From: Cryptomeria japonica
Lineage: Eukaryota; Streptophyta; Pinopsida; Cupressales; Cupressaceae
NCBI RefSeq assembly: GCF_030272615.1
Contig: NC_081414.1
Coordinates: forward strand, 310,755,664 to 310,819,663
Reading direction: 5' to 3'
Length of the DNA stretch: 64,000 nucleotides
Shown here in pieces: positions 23,851 through 34,960 of this stretch (the first letter of the stretch is position 1; every line of letters begins with the position of its first letter). Made by a program: the position numbers and the translations under genes. The notes under the pieces are model-generated. The model was not told the origin of the DNA, made no database searches, and saw only the letters and a program-made list of their open reading frames with translations.

Positions 23851-24574
23851 TTCAAACATGAAGCCTAAGACTCCATCAATTTGCTCTACTGTAAATGTAA
23901 CAAGATCTTAACTCCTACCATGCATCAGTTCATCTTTAATAACCCTTCCCCAAATAAAGATATAGGTCTCACTTATAGAAAAATTTGTACTCTTTTTTGC
24001 TATCCAATTTATATGCAAGCATTCCTAGAGGTTGCAACCTTCCTCAGTCAATTTTTTCTACTAATACCATGAGGACGCGGCTAATCTCCACACAAAACAA
24101 CACTTCATACAATTTCTAAAATCCACAAAACACAATGGATTTCCGTGAAATTTTTAGTAGCTAAATCTTCATGATCTCCATCCCCATTGTTGTTAAACCA
24201 CAAAAAATTGGACAAAAAAACACTATGACTTACAACTTTTGGAGTTATTTTATAGTACTATTTTGTATGGAGATTAACCGTTAGCATACCGTGAAAGCTT
24301 TATCATGATCTCTATATTATTGTCCATTTAGATTAAGTGCCTTTATTACTACAAATACCAAAAAATATGATAAGAATGTATTATTATTAACACTTAACTT
24401 TGATTTTGGAAGCAATTTCATTGAAAGAAAACAAGAAACAATGCTGACATATGCCTTTGATATTATGTGATTCTATTAAGACCACGATACTTATTTTATT
24501 ATGATTAGTTTTATTAAATATTTTCATTATTTCATTTATTTGATATTTATGACCTTTATTGAATGTAGTTATTA

Positions 24575-24888
24575 TTTTATATGAAATTCGTGAGAACAAT
24601 TATGGTTAGTATGTTATGATATATTATATAGCAAGTAGAGAATAGATTCTAAGATATAGAGGAGCATAAATTTTTTAAGACAAAATTATAATTAAAAATT
24701 AACACTACATTGCATGCGTAATAATGGTTTTATATGAAATTTGTGAGAACAATTATGGTTAATATGTTATGATATATTATATAGCAAGTAGAGAATAGAT
24801 TCTAAGATATAGAGGAGCATAAAGTTTTTAAGACAGAATCATAATTAAAAATTAACACTACATTGCATGCCTGATAATGGTTTTGGAC
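24575..24888. repeat. Tandem duplication, two units of about 153 bp
   Basis: Units start ttttatatgaaat at 24575 and 24728 and stay near-identical to about 24888, differing at only a handful of positions. The flanks are unrelated AT-rich DNA. Confidence 0.85.
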
Positions 24889-24889
24889 T

Positions 24890-25597
24890 TTCTATAAGTT
24901 GAACCATGCTAGTTTTCATTTCTGAATTTATTATCAATAGATTTCTTTAGTTGCATAGGTCTCATAGTTACATCTCTTTAATGTCATACATAGGATATTT
25001 GAAATATTGGAGAATTTAACTCTATAGATAGATTTTACTGTAGAATATAAAATAAATGTAAATGTTGTCTTTTAAGTTTGAATATAGCATTCTTAGGTGA
25101 TATAAGATATTTTAAATTAGTCTTTAGAGTCAAATTAAGAATGATAGTTAATAAAATAAGGGAATAACAAAATAACCCTCAAACTCATGTGGAGGTTGGA
25201 TATTATAAATGGTTAGTTTATTTTGTTTTTGATCAAGGGTATCTGTATATTATCAAAGTTACTTTAACCTTTTGTTAACCCATTAGTTTTTTAAGAGATC
25301 AAGGTATATAGGTTGGTTTATAAATTTGGTTAAATAGGGACGCTAAATCCCCATTATAGTTTCATACAACTATTTATTGATTATTATTTGGTTGACTAGT
25401 ATTTACTTAATACTTGAAGAGCCAAGAGTATAATTCATAGCTTATACTTGGTCAATGGAGTATATCTAATCATTAAAAATTAGATGATTTCTATTATAGC
25501 TTATATTTCTTTATTAATGTTATAGATGATAGTTAGGCTAAGATACTAAAAAGTGGTAATAAACAATTTTGTTATTCAACCTTTCTTCATGTATGGA
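24890..25597. other. Non-coding, no recognisable gene
   Basis: AT-rich sequence without a supportable frame. Confidence 0.4.
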
Positions 25598-25785
25598 ATT
25601 ACCATGTTAAGTGTCACTTATCTTTTAGCTTGTGAAAGATTAGTTTTCTTGTAACATCAATGAGTAAAGATCTAGACCAATGAGTAGGAATATACAAAGG
25701 GTTGGGTAAGAAAGTTAGTATTTGGAACCAACATTGAGTAAGCATGGCTTGGTTATCTAAAGCAACGGTTAGTTAGTTAATCTTA
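25598..25785. repeat. Dispersed direct repeat, copy 2
   Basis: See 23660-23850. Confidence 0.6.
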
Positions 25786-26149
25786 ATTATTATTGATAAT
25801 TGTTCATTAGCAAATAATAACATCATAATAATTATCTTAGTATAAGTTAAATCATAGTTAATGTTCCTCTTATACATTGTTAAATTGATGATATTTCAGA
25901 TTATAGAAGACTTTTAATTTAATGAATGGTGCTTTAAATATCCTATTGTAACTCTAGAATGTATGTTGAGGAGCTATTGAACATTTAGTACATTAGGTCA
26001 TTCTTTACAAACTCATGGCTTTGTTGTTACAAATATATTTTAAGACTAATTGTATTGATAAACATTTGTTTATTCAAAGTTCAACTTTACAAGTTTTAGT
26101 TTTATGGAGTATAGTGATAGAGTGACTAGATATCACTCAAGTGAGACCA

Positions 26150-28740
26150 AGAAACAAGGTTGATTTTTAGAGAGTTTAGAGGTTCAATCATCTCCTACAA
26201 AATCAATTGTAGAGCATGATAGTATGGTAGAAAGAGTGAGCAAAATGAACTTGGTCTACAACTTGGAAGATCAAGTTGAAAAGAAGTTTTATTTGATGAT
26301 TGATATGATGGCATAATTGTTTCACAAGATGGATTGTAATATAAATGCATTTAAACAATTAACGGGTGAAGTAAGTTCTTCTAAGGGTGATAATTTGGAT
26401 GCTATTTAGACACACACACACAATGGATTATTCATGTTTCAATTTTAAGACCAACTTGACCTACCTTTTTTAATAATGAGGTAGAGGTTCAACACTGTAA
26501 AGCCCAAAATGTATTATTTGATGATATTAGTGCTTGTCATGTTTTTTATATTAAAACCAACAATACAACGGTGTAGGCCCTAAATACAACAACCCACAGG
26601 CAGTGAAATAAAAACTAACCATGGGAGCAAGCCCCCAGACAACTAGGTCAAACATGCAAACAAGAAAGCTTGTCAAACCAAAAACAACCCCAAACCAACT
26701 CAAGAAGGGTTAGAGACACCCAAGCCTTGACAAGGAGGGGTTTGAGCAAGGGGGGAGGACTTCCCCTTCTACCTACAATGAACCACAGTCTAGACGATAC
26801 AATAATTAGGACCATCAAGGGAGAGATCAAACAAGAGTGACTTTGCAGGGTTACAATTAGTAGTAGCAGCGGAATGTTGTTGTAGAACCGCAGCAGGTTG
26901 TTGTGTAACAACAACAGGTTGCAAAAGAGGAACCTATAGTATCGAGAGCAGAGTCGGTAGGAGTAAAACAGTGTTGCGAAACCTCAAGAGTAGAAGGAGT
27001 GGCAATAGTGGCATTATCAGTAGTAGGAGGCACGACATCCCGAGACTCATCTCCTCGAGAGGAGCCAACCGAATTAGAATCAGTTCAACATAGATAGTCA
27101 AATGATCAATTGTAGTGTCCTTCCACCAAGCAGCAACACCCTTGAGGATATTTGAAGTAAATTTTGTTCACCAATTATACGACCATGAAGAAGTCTCATA
27201 ATGGTTACATACCCGAGCCTAGCCCACAAGCTTTTTAGAGAGATGTGCAACAAGATTTGGGGAGGTTAACACTTTCTCCCTATGATGGATCTATCAAATT
27301 CTCAACTTATGCATCAGTACAAAAGAAAGCACATAAACAATATGGTTCAATGAAGAACTATGTAGCAAATTTTAATAAGTTTTTGTTAATTGTTGTAGAC
27401 TTTAAAGAGAGAAGATTGACTATTCTCTTTATCAAATGTGCTAAATCCCATTTTTTAACCCTCTCGACTATGTAATTTTTTATTTGTACTTTAGTTCTAG
27501 TTTGGAAATATGGATTATTGTTAATTAAGAATATGTTGATTTAACATTTTGGTCTAGAATATGTTAATTAACACAATATAAATTAATGTAAATGAGTCTT
27601 TAATGCTTACAATGATTAAATGGAATATAATGTTTAATGTTTCCCAAAGATTTATGCTAACATACAAATATGTTTATATGTACGTATGTGTTTTAATAGT
27701 GAACTAACTACGCTCTTGATTTCTTGAGGTGAATGCAGGATAGAGTTTACCCTCCAAAGATGAGAGAGAGTATGACCGAAGAGAGAAAATCAGGCTTGGA
27801 AAAAAGCCATGATCATCAAAAATATGAAAAAGCACACATCATTCACATAAATAATTTTTTTTTGTGAATTCAATTTGGAGAATTAAATGTGCTTTCATGT
27901 CCTCCTTATCAAATTTGGGATATAGTTTAGCTTCTTGTATTTACATTATCGATTGCATGAAAGTGTGTTTTAGCTATAAGAATTTAATAGGCATCAAGTA
28001 GTATCATTGTGTAAGGGGAACCCCTATGTCAATTTATACCTACTGTATGTATGAAAAACCCTTTCTCCCTTGAAAAATAAAACCCATGAATGAATCATAG
28101 TGGTGACATATGTATTATGAAACTTGATCCTCTATTTTTATGTTTCAATGATGAATTGAGATTTGAGGAATGCAAACCGCATAATGAAAAACCCAAGTAG
28201 GAGATGGAAGAAGAAGATTAATTGAAAGGGGAAGAGGTCATCCTAGGAGACACTCTTGCCATGCTCTCTAGTACTTTGGGATATAATCCATTTTGCATCT
28301 ATGGGGTATTGTGAGGTCAAAGACTGACTAATCATTAGCACAAGTGCTACTTATAACTTCATTGATGAGGGACAGGTGGCCAAATGAGGCCTCAAGATAG
28401 AGGACTCATTAAAAGTATCCAATGTTATGGTGGTTTATATTTTCACCATATAATGCAATAGGAATATATAGTAGCTAAATCTTAATCAGGGGGGGTGGAA
28501 TATGAAGGACTTTTATGTCATTTGCATAGGACACAAATATGCTCCTAGGCATCTAGTGGTTGAAATCATTAAGATAGATCACACAAAACTTATAGATCAT
28601 GGAATTAAAGTTTTACTTGGATGGAAAAGAGGTGTTTCTATAGAGAATGCCAAATAAAGAGCCAAGGGTTGTATCAACCAAGAGAATTCAGAGGATTTCC
28701 ATCATGGGCAAGACATGTGGGTAACTCAATGTTTAATGAT
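26150..28740 (+). pseudogene. Ty3/gypsy gag-protease remnant
   Basis: Degraded but ordered pieces. About 26200-26400 reads as a Gag N-terminal region (EHDSMVERVSKMNLVYNLED). 27245-27475 holds the capsid-like DLGRLTLSPYDGS and MKNYVANFNKFLL...LTILFIK. 28310-28740 reads as a retroviral-type aspartic protease: LIISTSATYNFIDEGQVAK (normally DSGAT; here S-T-S-A-T, so the catalytic Asp is lost), then DFYVICIGH and RVVSTKRIQRISIMGKTCG-like text. The stretch at about 26560-27110 looks foreign to it. The copia element at 28922 interrupts the 3' side. Dead by many stops. Confidence 0.55.
26560..27110. other. Insertion-like segment inside the gypsy remnant
   Basis: Composition changes to C/A-rich (caagcccccagacaac, aaccccaaaccaactc) between the two Gag-like blocks. 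Origin unknown; no TSD or inverted repeat seen. Confidence 0.35.
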
Positions 28741-28916
28741 TGTGACAGAACTTGCTTAAGAAGTGATATCATGTGAATGTACAAAGCATCTTGTAAAATC
28801 ATAATAGACTTGAATTAAGGGACAATATTATGATTCTTCTGAATAAGATACAAGAAATACAAAGAACAAAAGAAGACCATGATATATTGGCACTTTGGTT
28901 TTATACCACTATAAGA

Positions 28917-28921
28917 GATGA
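28917..28921. repeat. Target-site duplication GATGA / GATGC
   Basis: GATGA precedes the left LTR; GATGC (33970-33974) follows the right LTR, one mismatch. Confidence 0.65.
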
Positions 28922-29275
28922 TGTTAGAGTTATCTTGTATTGGCTAATAATTATTTATTTAATTATTAGTCTATTATACTCTATGTTTAAGCTAAACCTA
29001 GGCATTTAATAATATGGTAGGTATTTAATAATTATTCTAATTATTAAATACATGTTATCCCTTTAGGGTTTATTTAGGGTTACACATCTTTAGGGTTGCA
29101 TATTCTCCTTTTATAAGGATTGTATTGTATTTTTGTATTCTATTCCTTCTTTGAATGATAATCGTTTTCTTCGAAGGCATTATTGTGTTTTTGTCTCCAA
29201 TCTTCTCTTGTGACAGGTATTTTTACTTGTAGGTGCTCTTGAGATCTCTGAAGTTGTATTTTCTCAACTTCTTCA
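28922..29275 (+). repeat. 5' LTR of the copia element
   Basis: Starts TGTTAGAGTTATC, ends CTTCTTCA. It shares its first bases and overall design with the small element at 2552. Confidence 0.9.
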
Positions 29276-29599
29276 TGGTATTAGTGTCTACATCTATTGC
29301 TTCTTGTACTTGATTTTTCAGAAGATTTTTTTTTTGGAGGCAAGGGTTTCAGTTTTTTTAAAGTTTTATTTTGGATTTGGGTTGCTTCTTTCTTCAGGGC
29401 ATTTTTAACTCAAACGGAGCTCACCGTTGAACTCAGAAAACCCAAAAACCCCCATTTTCATATAAAATTTGTCCAATTTGGACAACTTTGGCTCTGGAAA
29501 TTATTTTTTATTTTGGCCCTTCAAGGACACGTTTTTTGAGAATATATATATATATATATTTGGGCAGTTTAACGGCTCACCCAGGCTTAACGATTCGTC

Positions 29600-30265
29600 G
29601 TACTCATGCACAGACATCTGGTTTTTCACCTTGATGGTTTGCTCACTCCTCGGGCTATGTGGTCCAAATTTGATACTCTCTTTGGTACTATCAATGAGTT
29701 CAGAGCATTACAGATTGAAGCAGAGCTCTCTTCCTTGTTACCTGAGTCTTTTCCTCATATTGGGGACTTTCTGAACAAGTGTAAAACCACCAGAACTATC
29801 TCCATAGTTGTGATAAAAATAAGATAGACACAGAGTGTATCTACCTGATTCTCTCTAAGCTTCAAGGTCCCTATCAGATATTTGCTTCCACATTTTATTC
29901 TACTATGGATGCCTTGGGTACACGCTTCACCATACCTACTTTTGATGCGTTCTGTGATCGCTTGACTTGTGAGAAGGCTCACCTATCTCAGTTGGACACT
30001 CTCACAAGATCAAAGATCAAAGCATTGGTTGCTCAGACATATAAAGAGAACAAGAAGCAGAAATCGAAGCCTAAGAAGGATTTAGCTGGCACTGAGAGTT
30101 CCTCCAAGCCACCACCTAAGTCTGATTATAAACCAAAGTCTTATCCCAAATAGGAAAAATCTTCTAAGTCTGGTGAGACTTCCTCCAAAACAAAGAATAA
30201 ATCAGATGAACTTTGCAGTTTCTATGGCAAGGAAGGACATCCAGTTTTTCGGTGTTGGAAATGAT
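29600..30265 (+). pseudogene. Copia Gag remnant (truncated N-terminus)
   Basis: Readable blocks are LLTPRAMWSKFDTLFG and ALQIEAELSSLLPE, then a shift, YLILSKLQGPYQIFASTFY, FDAFCDRLTCEKAHLSQLDT and a Lys/Ser/Pro-rich linker. The knuckle CSFYGKEGHPVFRCWK at about 30210-30260 has lost its second cysteine (Cys to Tyr). The N-terminal part of Gag is missing: only about 300 bases separate the primer site from LLTPR, and the junction carries a 26-base copy of pol sequence (29595-29620). A TAG stop sits at 30151. Confidence 0.8.
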
Positions 30266-30379
30266 TAGAGGCTTTAGAGGAAACCATGCAACAACAACAT
30301 ATTTCTTCTCGTCAGCCTTCATCTTCCTCTTTTATAGGAAAAGGACATGCTCTTTCTGCACAAGCTATTACTTCTGCAT

Positions 30380-30720
30380 CCACTTGGATTATTAATTCAG
30401 GGGCTTCTCACCACATGACACACTCATAGCAGCTTGTTACCTCACTTGCTTATAGTGATACTTTACAGATTGCAGTTGGTGACTCAACACAACTTTCAAT
30501 TTCAGGTGCAGGTTCTATTCCATTGACAGGTGGTTGTTTTCAGGATGTTCTTTTGGTTCCTGACATTTTGACGAACCTCCTCTCTGTTTATCAGATTTGT
30601 CATTCTGGCTCTGGTAAAATAGTTGAGTTCTCACCACGTGATGTGGTTATTAGAGAGCTCCATGATCCTGATTTGGTTGTGGCTACTTGCAGTGTTGATC
30701 CTAATTCTCGGTTATACTGA
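30380..30720 (+). pseudogene. Copia aspartic protease remnant
   Basis: The active-site motif WIIDSGASHHMT reads WIINSGASHHMT: the catalytic aspartate is now asparagine. The downstream copia block LTGGCFQDVLLVPDILTNLL...LYSV-type sequence is intact to 30720 except for a TAG at 30427. Protease would process the copia polyprotein; this one should be inactive. Confidence 0.85.
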
Positions 30721-30779
30721 TTTGATGGCTTTGAGAGTCCAGATGGTTCAGGTGTTTCTCTTGTAGCACATGCAGATTC

Positions 30780-31420
30780 AGTGAGCAGACTTTGGCATGA
30801 GCATTTTGGCCATGTCAATTACAGATACTTACAACAGATGAGCACACTTGCACTTGTGATTGGGCTTCCTTAGATATCATGTACTGATGGTGTATGTCGA
30901 GGTTGTGCACTTGGCAAGCATCACTAGGATCTTTTTCCTACAGGTAGAGCCACACATGTTAAGGCACCCTTGGATTTGGTACGCAGTGATCTTATGTCCT
31001 TTCTAACTCCGTCTTTTTCAGGGTCCAAGTATGTGCTCACTTTCATTGATGACTTCTCCAGATGTAAATGGGTGTACTTTCTAAAGTACAAGTCTGATGT
31101 CTTTGATTCATTTCGAGTCTTTAAGGCATTTGTAGAGAAGCAATTTGGTCTTTCTATCAGAAGGATACGCACAAATAATGGGAGAGAATATGTGAATCAG
31201 GCTTTTACAAATTTCTACAGAGAGCATGGTTTGCAACATCAATTATCAGTTCCTCACACTCCTCAGTAGAATGGTGTTGCTAAGAGAAAGAATAGAACAC
31301 TACAGGAGATGGCCAATTGTATGCTTCAGTCACGTTCTATGCACCCTGCTTTTTGGGCTGAGGTAGTTAATTGTGCCACTTATATTCAGAATTGGTCCCA
31401 TGTCAAGCTTGATGTTTCAT
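30780..31420 (+). pseudogene. Copia integrase remnant, two of three catalytic acids lost
   Basis: The HHCC zinc finger is readable (LWHEHFGHVNY...CRGCALGKHH). The catalytic core shows the first Asp region (LDLVRSDLMSF), FIDDFSRCKWVYFLK, then IRTNNGREY where copia has TDNG, and NGVAKRKNRTL where the catalytic Glu precedes RKNRTL (ERKNRTL). So the second Asp is Asn and the Glu is Lys. TAG stops at 30871, 30925 and 31267. The 3' side of the core runs into a 50-bp tandem duplication at 31391. Confidence 0.85.
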
Positions 31421-31480
31421 CATTCTGACTCCTGAGGAGGATTGGTCCCATGTCAAGCTTGATGTTTCATTATTCTGAGT
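31391..31480 (+). repeat. 50-bp tandem duplication in the integrase/linker region
   Basis: attggtcccatgtcaagctt... begins at 31391 and again at 31441; about 38 bases match with one difference. The segment just before seems deleted, since YIQN runs directly into WSHVKLDVSSF. Confidence 0.85.
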
Positions 31481-31899
31481 TTTTGGTAGTGAGGCTTGGG
31501 CATTTATTCTAGACGCTCAAAGGAAAGCCATGGAGAGGAAGAGTCATCCACTCATATTTGTTGGCTACTATGAGGATGTTAAAGCATATAGGTTGTTTGA
31601 TCCTGATTCTCGAGAGGTCTTGTTTAGGCGGGATCTCCATTTTGATGAGCGACTTCCTCAAATGGATTCTCCCTCACTGCCTCCCCCTCCATCTTCATCT
31701 TTTGAGGATTCTTTATTCTTTGAGGATGATACAGATGATGGTCCACTATCCCCACCACCACCCGCAACTTAGCCTTTGCCCAAGTGGGCCCGGTTTACAG
31801 GTGATGTTGTTGGCTCTATGGCAGGTGATCCTTCAGACACTCGTCGTACTCATGCACAGACATCTGATTCTAGTCTTCTGAGTCATGCCATTTTGGATG

Positions 31900-32920
31900 A
31901 TCCTTAAAAAATTTCAGAGGTGACAAGTCACCCAGAGTGGGATAGGGCCTTGGATGAGGAGTATTCCTCTTTAATGAAGAATCATACTTGGGATCTTTGT
32001 ACTCTTCTGAAAGGAAGAAAGTTGGTTCGGTGCAAGTGGGTGTATCGTACCAAGTATGTTGCGGATGGTTCTATTAATAAGTACAAGGCTCGTCTTGTTG
32101 CGAAGGGGTTTTCTCAGACGGGGGTATTGATTACTCTGAGACCTTTGCTCCTATCACCAAGATGAATTCTATTCGCTTTGTACTTTCACTTGCAACTTCC
32201 CAGGGATGGATAGTTTTTTAGATGGATGTGAAGAGTGCCTTCTTGCATGGAGACCTTCATGAGGAGATTTATATGGAGCAACCTCAGGGTTTTGTGCGGG
32301 ATTCCTCTTTGGTTTGCAGACTTCGATGTTCATTATATGGTCTCAAACAGGCTCCTCGAGCCTGGTATGAGAAGATAGACTCTTTCTTTCTCTCCACACT
32401 CTTCACACGTTGTCATTCTGATCCCACAGTATATATTCAATGTCACGGGGATGATATAGTTATCCTTTGCTCTATGTTGATCTTATCATTACCGGTATCT
32501 CGTCCTCCTTGATTTAGGATATTCAGAGAGCCTTGATGGAGCAGTTTGAGATGACAGATCTTGGCCTTCTGCACTATTTTTTGGGCCTACAGGTTATTCA
32601 GTCTTTCGATGATATTTCCATACTTCAGCAAAAGTATTGTCTTGATATGCTTCATAGATTTGACATGCTTGCTTGCAAGCCTGCACCCACACCATTTCAG
32701 TCAGGTGTTGTATTGTCTAGCACTTGTTCTACACCTTCCGTGGATCCTACCTTATACAGGCAGTTGGTTGGCAGTTTGTTGTACTTGACACATACTCGTC
32801 CAGATCTTTCCTTTGTGATTGGTCTTGTCTCTAGGTTCTCCCATGATCCTCATGAGAGCCATTGGCAAGCTGCCAAACATATTTTGAGGTACATTCGGGT
32901 CACTACACAATTTAGCTTCA
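31900..32920 (+). pseudogene. Copia reverse transcriptase remnant
   Basis: RT runs from SHPEWDRALDEEYSSLMKN through NHTWDL...KWVYRTKY and ARLVAKGFSQT, a frameshift near 32117, MDVKSAFLHGDLHEEIYMEQ, QPQGFV...LYGLKQAPRAWY, then EMTDLGLLHYFLGLQV, PTPFQ and LVGSLLYLTHTRPDL. The YVDD box has lost one aspartate by a 3-base deletion (ctatgttgatcttatc near 32472). TAG stops occur at 32219 and 32515. Confidence 0.9.
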
Positions 32921-32929
32921 CTATACTTT

Positions 32930-33420
32930 AGGATCTCCTCACATTGTTGACTTCATTGACTCAGATTGGGTTGGTGATGCTCATGATCGGAAGTCTACTT
33001 CTGGCTTTGTTTTTTGCCTCGATTATGGTCCTATCACATGGTCTTGCAAGAAGCAGTCAGCTATTGCATTATCATCTATAGAGGTTGAGTACCGAGCAGC
33101 GGTGTTAGCTAGTTAGGAGGTTTTATGGCTTCGAAAGTTGATGATTGAGTTTGGGTTCCCTCCTAATAGTCTCACTCTTCTTTGGTGTGACAATCAGAGT
33201 GTTATTCACATTTCCCGCAACCCAGTGGAGCACCAAAGGACTAAACACATTGAGCTTCACATGCACTTCATCGGACAGTTGATTCGGGATGGCTTTCTCA
33301 TCTTTGAGTGCATTCCTACAGAGGAGCACGTTGTTGACATCTTCACTAAACCTTTTGCATCTCCGTGCTATCTTCAATTGCGCTCTATGCTTGGGGTGAA
33401 GAAGTTGTCCTTGGGGGGTC
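32930..33420 (+). pseudogene. Copia RNase H remnant
   Basis: The frame reads SDWVGDAHDRKSTSGFVF, LDYGPITWSCKKQSAIALSS, EVEYRAA, then a TAG at 33114 and LWCDNQSVIHISRNPVEHQR, TKHIELHMHFI and VVDIFTKPF. This is the standard C-terminal domain of copia pol, entered after a frameshift near 32930. It degrades the RNA strand during reverse transcription in active elements. Confidence 0.88.
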
Positions 33421-33642
33421 TCATTGAGGCCTTCCTTCCTTCATGTTTTTTTATACCATGCTTTTCCCATCTCTTTTTGGAATAGAGTTTTTTTCCATGT
33501 GGTTTTCTCTATCTCTCCGGTTCATAGAGATTTGGTTGTGATTGCGTATCTCATCAGGCCTTGTTGTCAGGACCCAAATTTGCCTTCTTCATGTAGTTGC
33601 TTTTTGCTTTCATGCATTTAGTTTTTTAGCTACTCCCTAAGT

Positions 33643-33658
33643 TCCTCTTAAGGGGGGG
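33643..33658 (+). other. Polypurine tract of the copia element
   Basis: TCTTAAGGGGGGG directly precedes the right LTR. Confidence 0.8.
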
Positions 33659-33969
33659 TTTTAGAGTTATCTTGTATTAGCTAATAATTATTTATTTAAT
33701 TATTAGTCTATTATACTCTATGCTTAAGCTAAACCTAGACATTTAATAATATGGTAGGTATATTATTAAATACACTTTATCCCTTTAGGGTTGCATATTC
33801 TCCTTTTATAAGGATTGTATTGTATTTTCCTATTCTATTCCCTCTCTAAATGATAATATTTTTCTTCGGAGCCATTATTGTGTTTTTGTCTTCAATCTTC
33901 TCTTGTGACAGGTATTTTGCTTGTGGGTGCTCTTGGGATCTTTGAAGTTGTATTTTCTCAACTTCTTCA
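33659..33969 (+). repeat. 3' LTR of the copia element
   Basis: Starts TTTTAGAGTTATC (TG lost to TT), ends CTTCTTCA; otherwise colinear with 28922-29275 apart from an internal deletion. Confidence 0.9.
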
Positions 33970-34560
33970 GATGCCATCAAGAGCACTATTTAAGATTTGA
34001 TCATACGCATTAGTTCTTGAGTTTAGACAAAGCATGTTTTTGAAAGTATTGGGGCATTCTTGGTTAGATACATTATACAATCAAGTCCTACAAGAATAAG
34101 ACAAGATATGCCTATTATGCAAGGATCTTCGTAGATATGGGTCTAAAGTATCCCCCTTCAACAAACATTACACTAGGGAAAATGTTAAGTGGGACAATTC
34201 AAATAAGCATCACGTGGGAACAAAAGTGGGAGCAAGAAAAGTACTTTAAACCAATCACAAGGCATGAGCAAGTTTTGAGCGGATGGTGTTAATATTCATG
34301 CAAATGACAAGCCAAGCATGGATGAGTGGGATATTCCTTATGAAGACAATGATGACAAGACCCTTGAGGCAATCTAGTTGGAAGCACAAAGGTTCATGTC
34401 ACAGATGCAATTGTCTTCCAAGTTGCCAGAATTGTTTGGTTCAATACTGGGTGATCTTGAGAGTGCTCTTTTGAGAGGTTTTTTGCTACCCTCCTAGAAA
34501 CTCGTTTATTCCTAGTGTGGTAGCTTTGCAACAAGCTACAATCAATCTTTGTGAGACGAA
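33970..34560. other. Flank of the copia insertion, unassigned
   Basis: Probably the right side of the sequence the copia element entered. Weak readings such as YARIFVDMGLKYPPS (about 34116) and PSMDEWDIPYEDNDDKTLEAI (about 34313) are seen but not assignable. Confidence 0.35.
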
Positions 34561-34955
34561 GAAACATCTCTATTCTAGCGGCTAGGACATCCAAGGATGC
34601 AAACAATCCAAGTTTGTTAGATGCTAAGGCCTATTAAGTGGCTATAGGAAGTGTCATCAAAAGTGAATGCCTTAAGGTTTGTCCTTCAACTAATGCGTGT
34701 GGGCCTATTGCTCAAGTTGCTACAAAGGTGCCTCACACTTCCTCTCTAACTAAAGAGTTTCTCCTTGAAGCCCTCCCCCCAACTTGTCATTGTCTAATGC
34801 AAACTTTATTCCTGCCCAAGTTGTCATGGAAGGCACAAATGCACAAAATTGTTATCCTTGACTCTCTCATTGATAAGTTTGTTGCTTGGCTCAAGAACTT
34901 GCTTGATGGAAGATTTTGTGGTAATCATCCCAACATTCATGTTAGAAGATGGGTG

Positions 34956-34960
34956 CTTTG
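34956..34960. repeat. Target-site duplication CTTTG, left copy
   Basis: Perfect match to 38310-38314 on the other side of the LTR element; fixes the outer ends of the long LTRs. Confidence 0.9.

Larger units (their letters stand above)
28922..33969 (+). mobile_element. Nearly full-length Ty1/copia retrotransposon, inactivated
   Basis: LTRs of 354 bp (28922-29275) and 311 bp (33659-33969) flank gag, protease, integrase, RT and RNase H in copia order. A polypurine tract precedes the right LTR. The right LTR lacks a stretch of about 40 bp near 33770-33785. The primer site after the left LTR (TGGTATTAGTGTC, 29276) is degenerate. All catalytic centres that can be read are damaged (see the individual domains). 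Inserted into the gypsy remnant. Confidence 0.92.
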
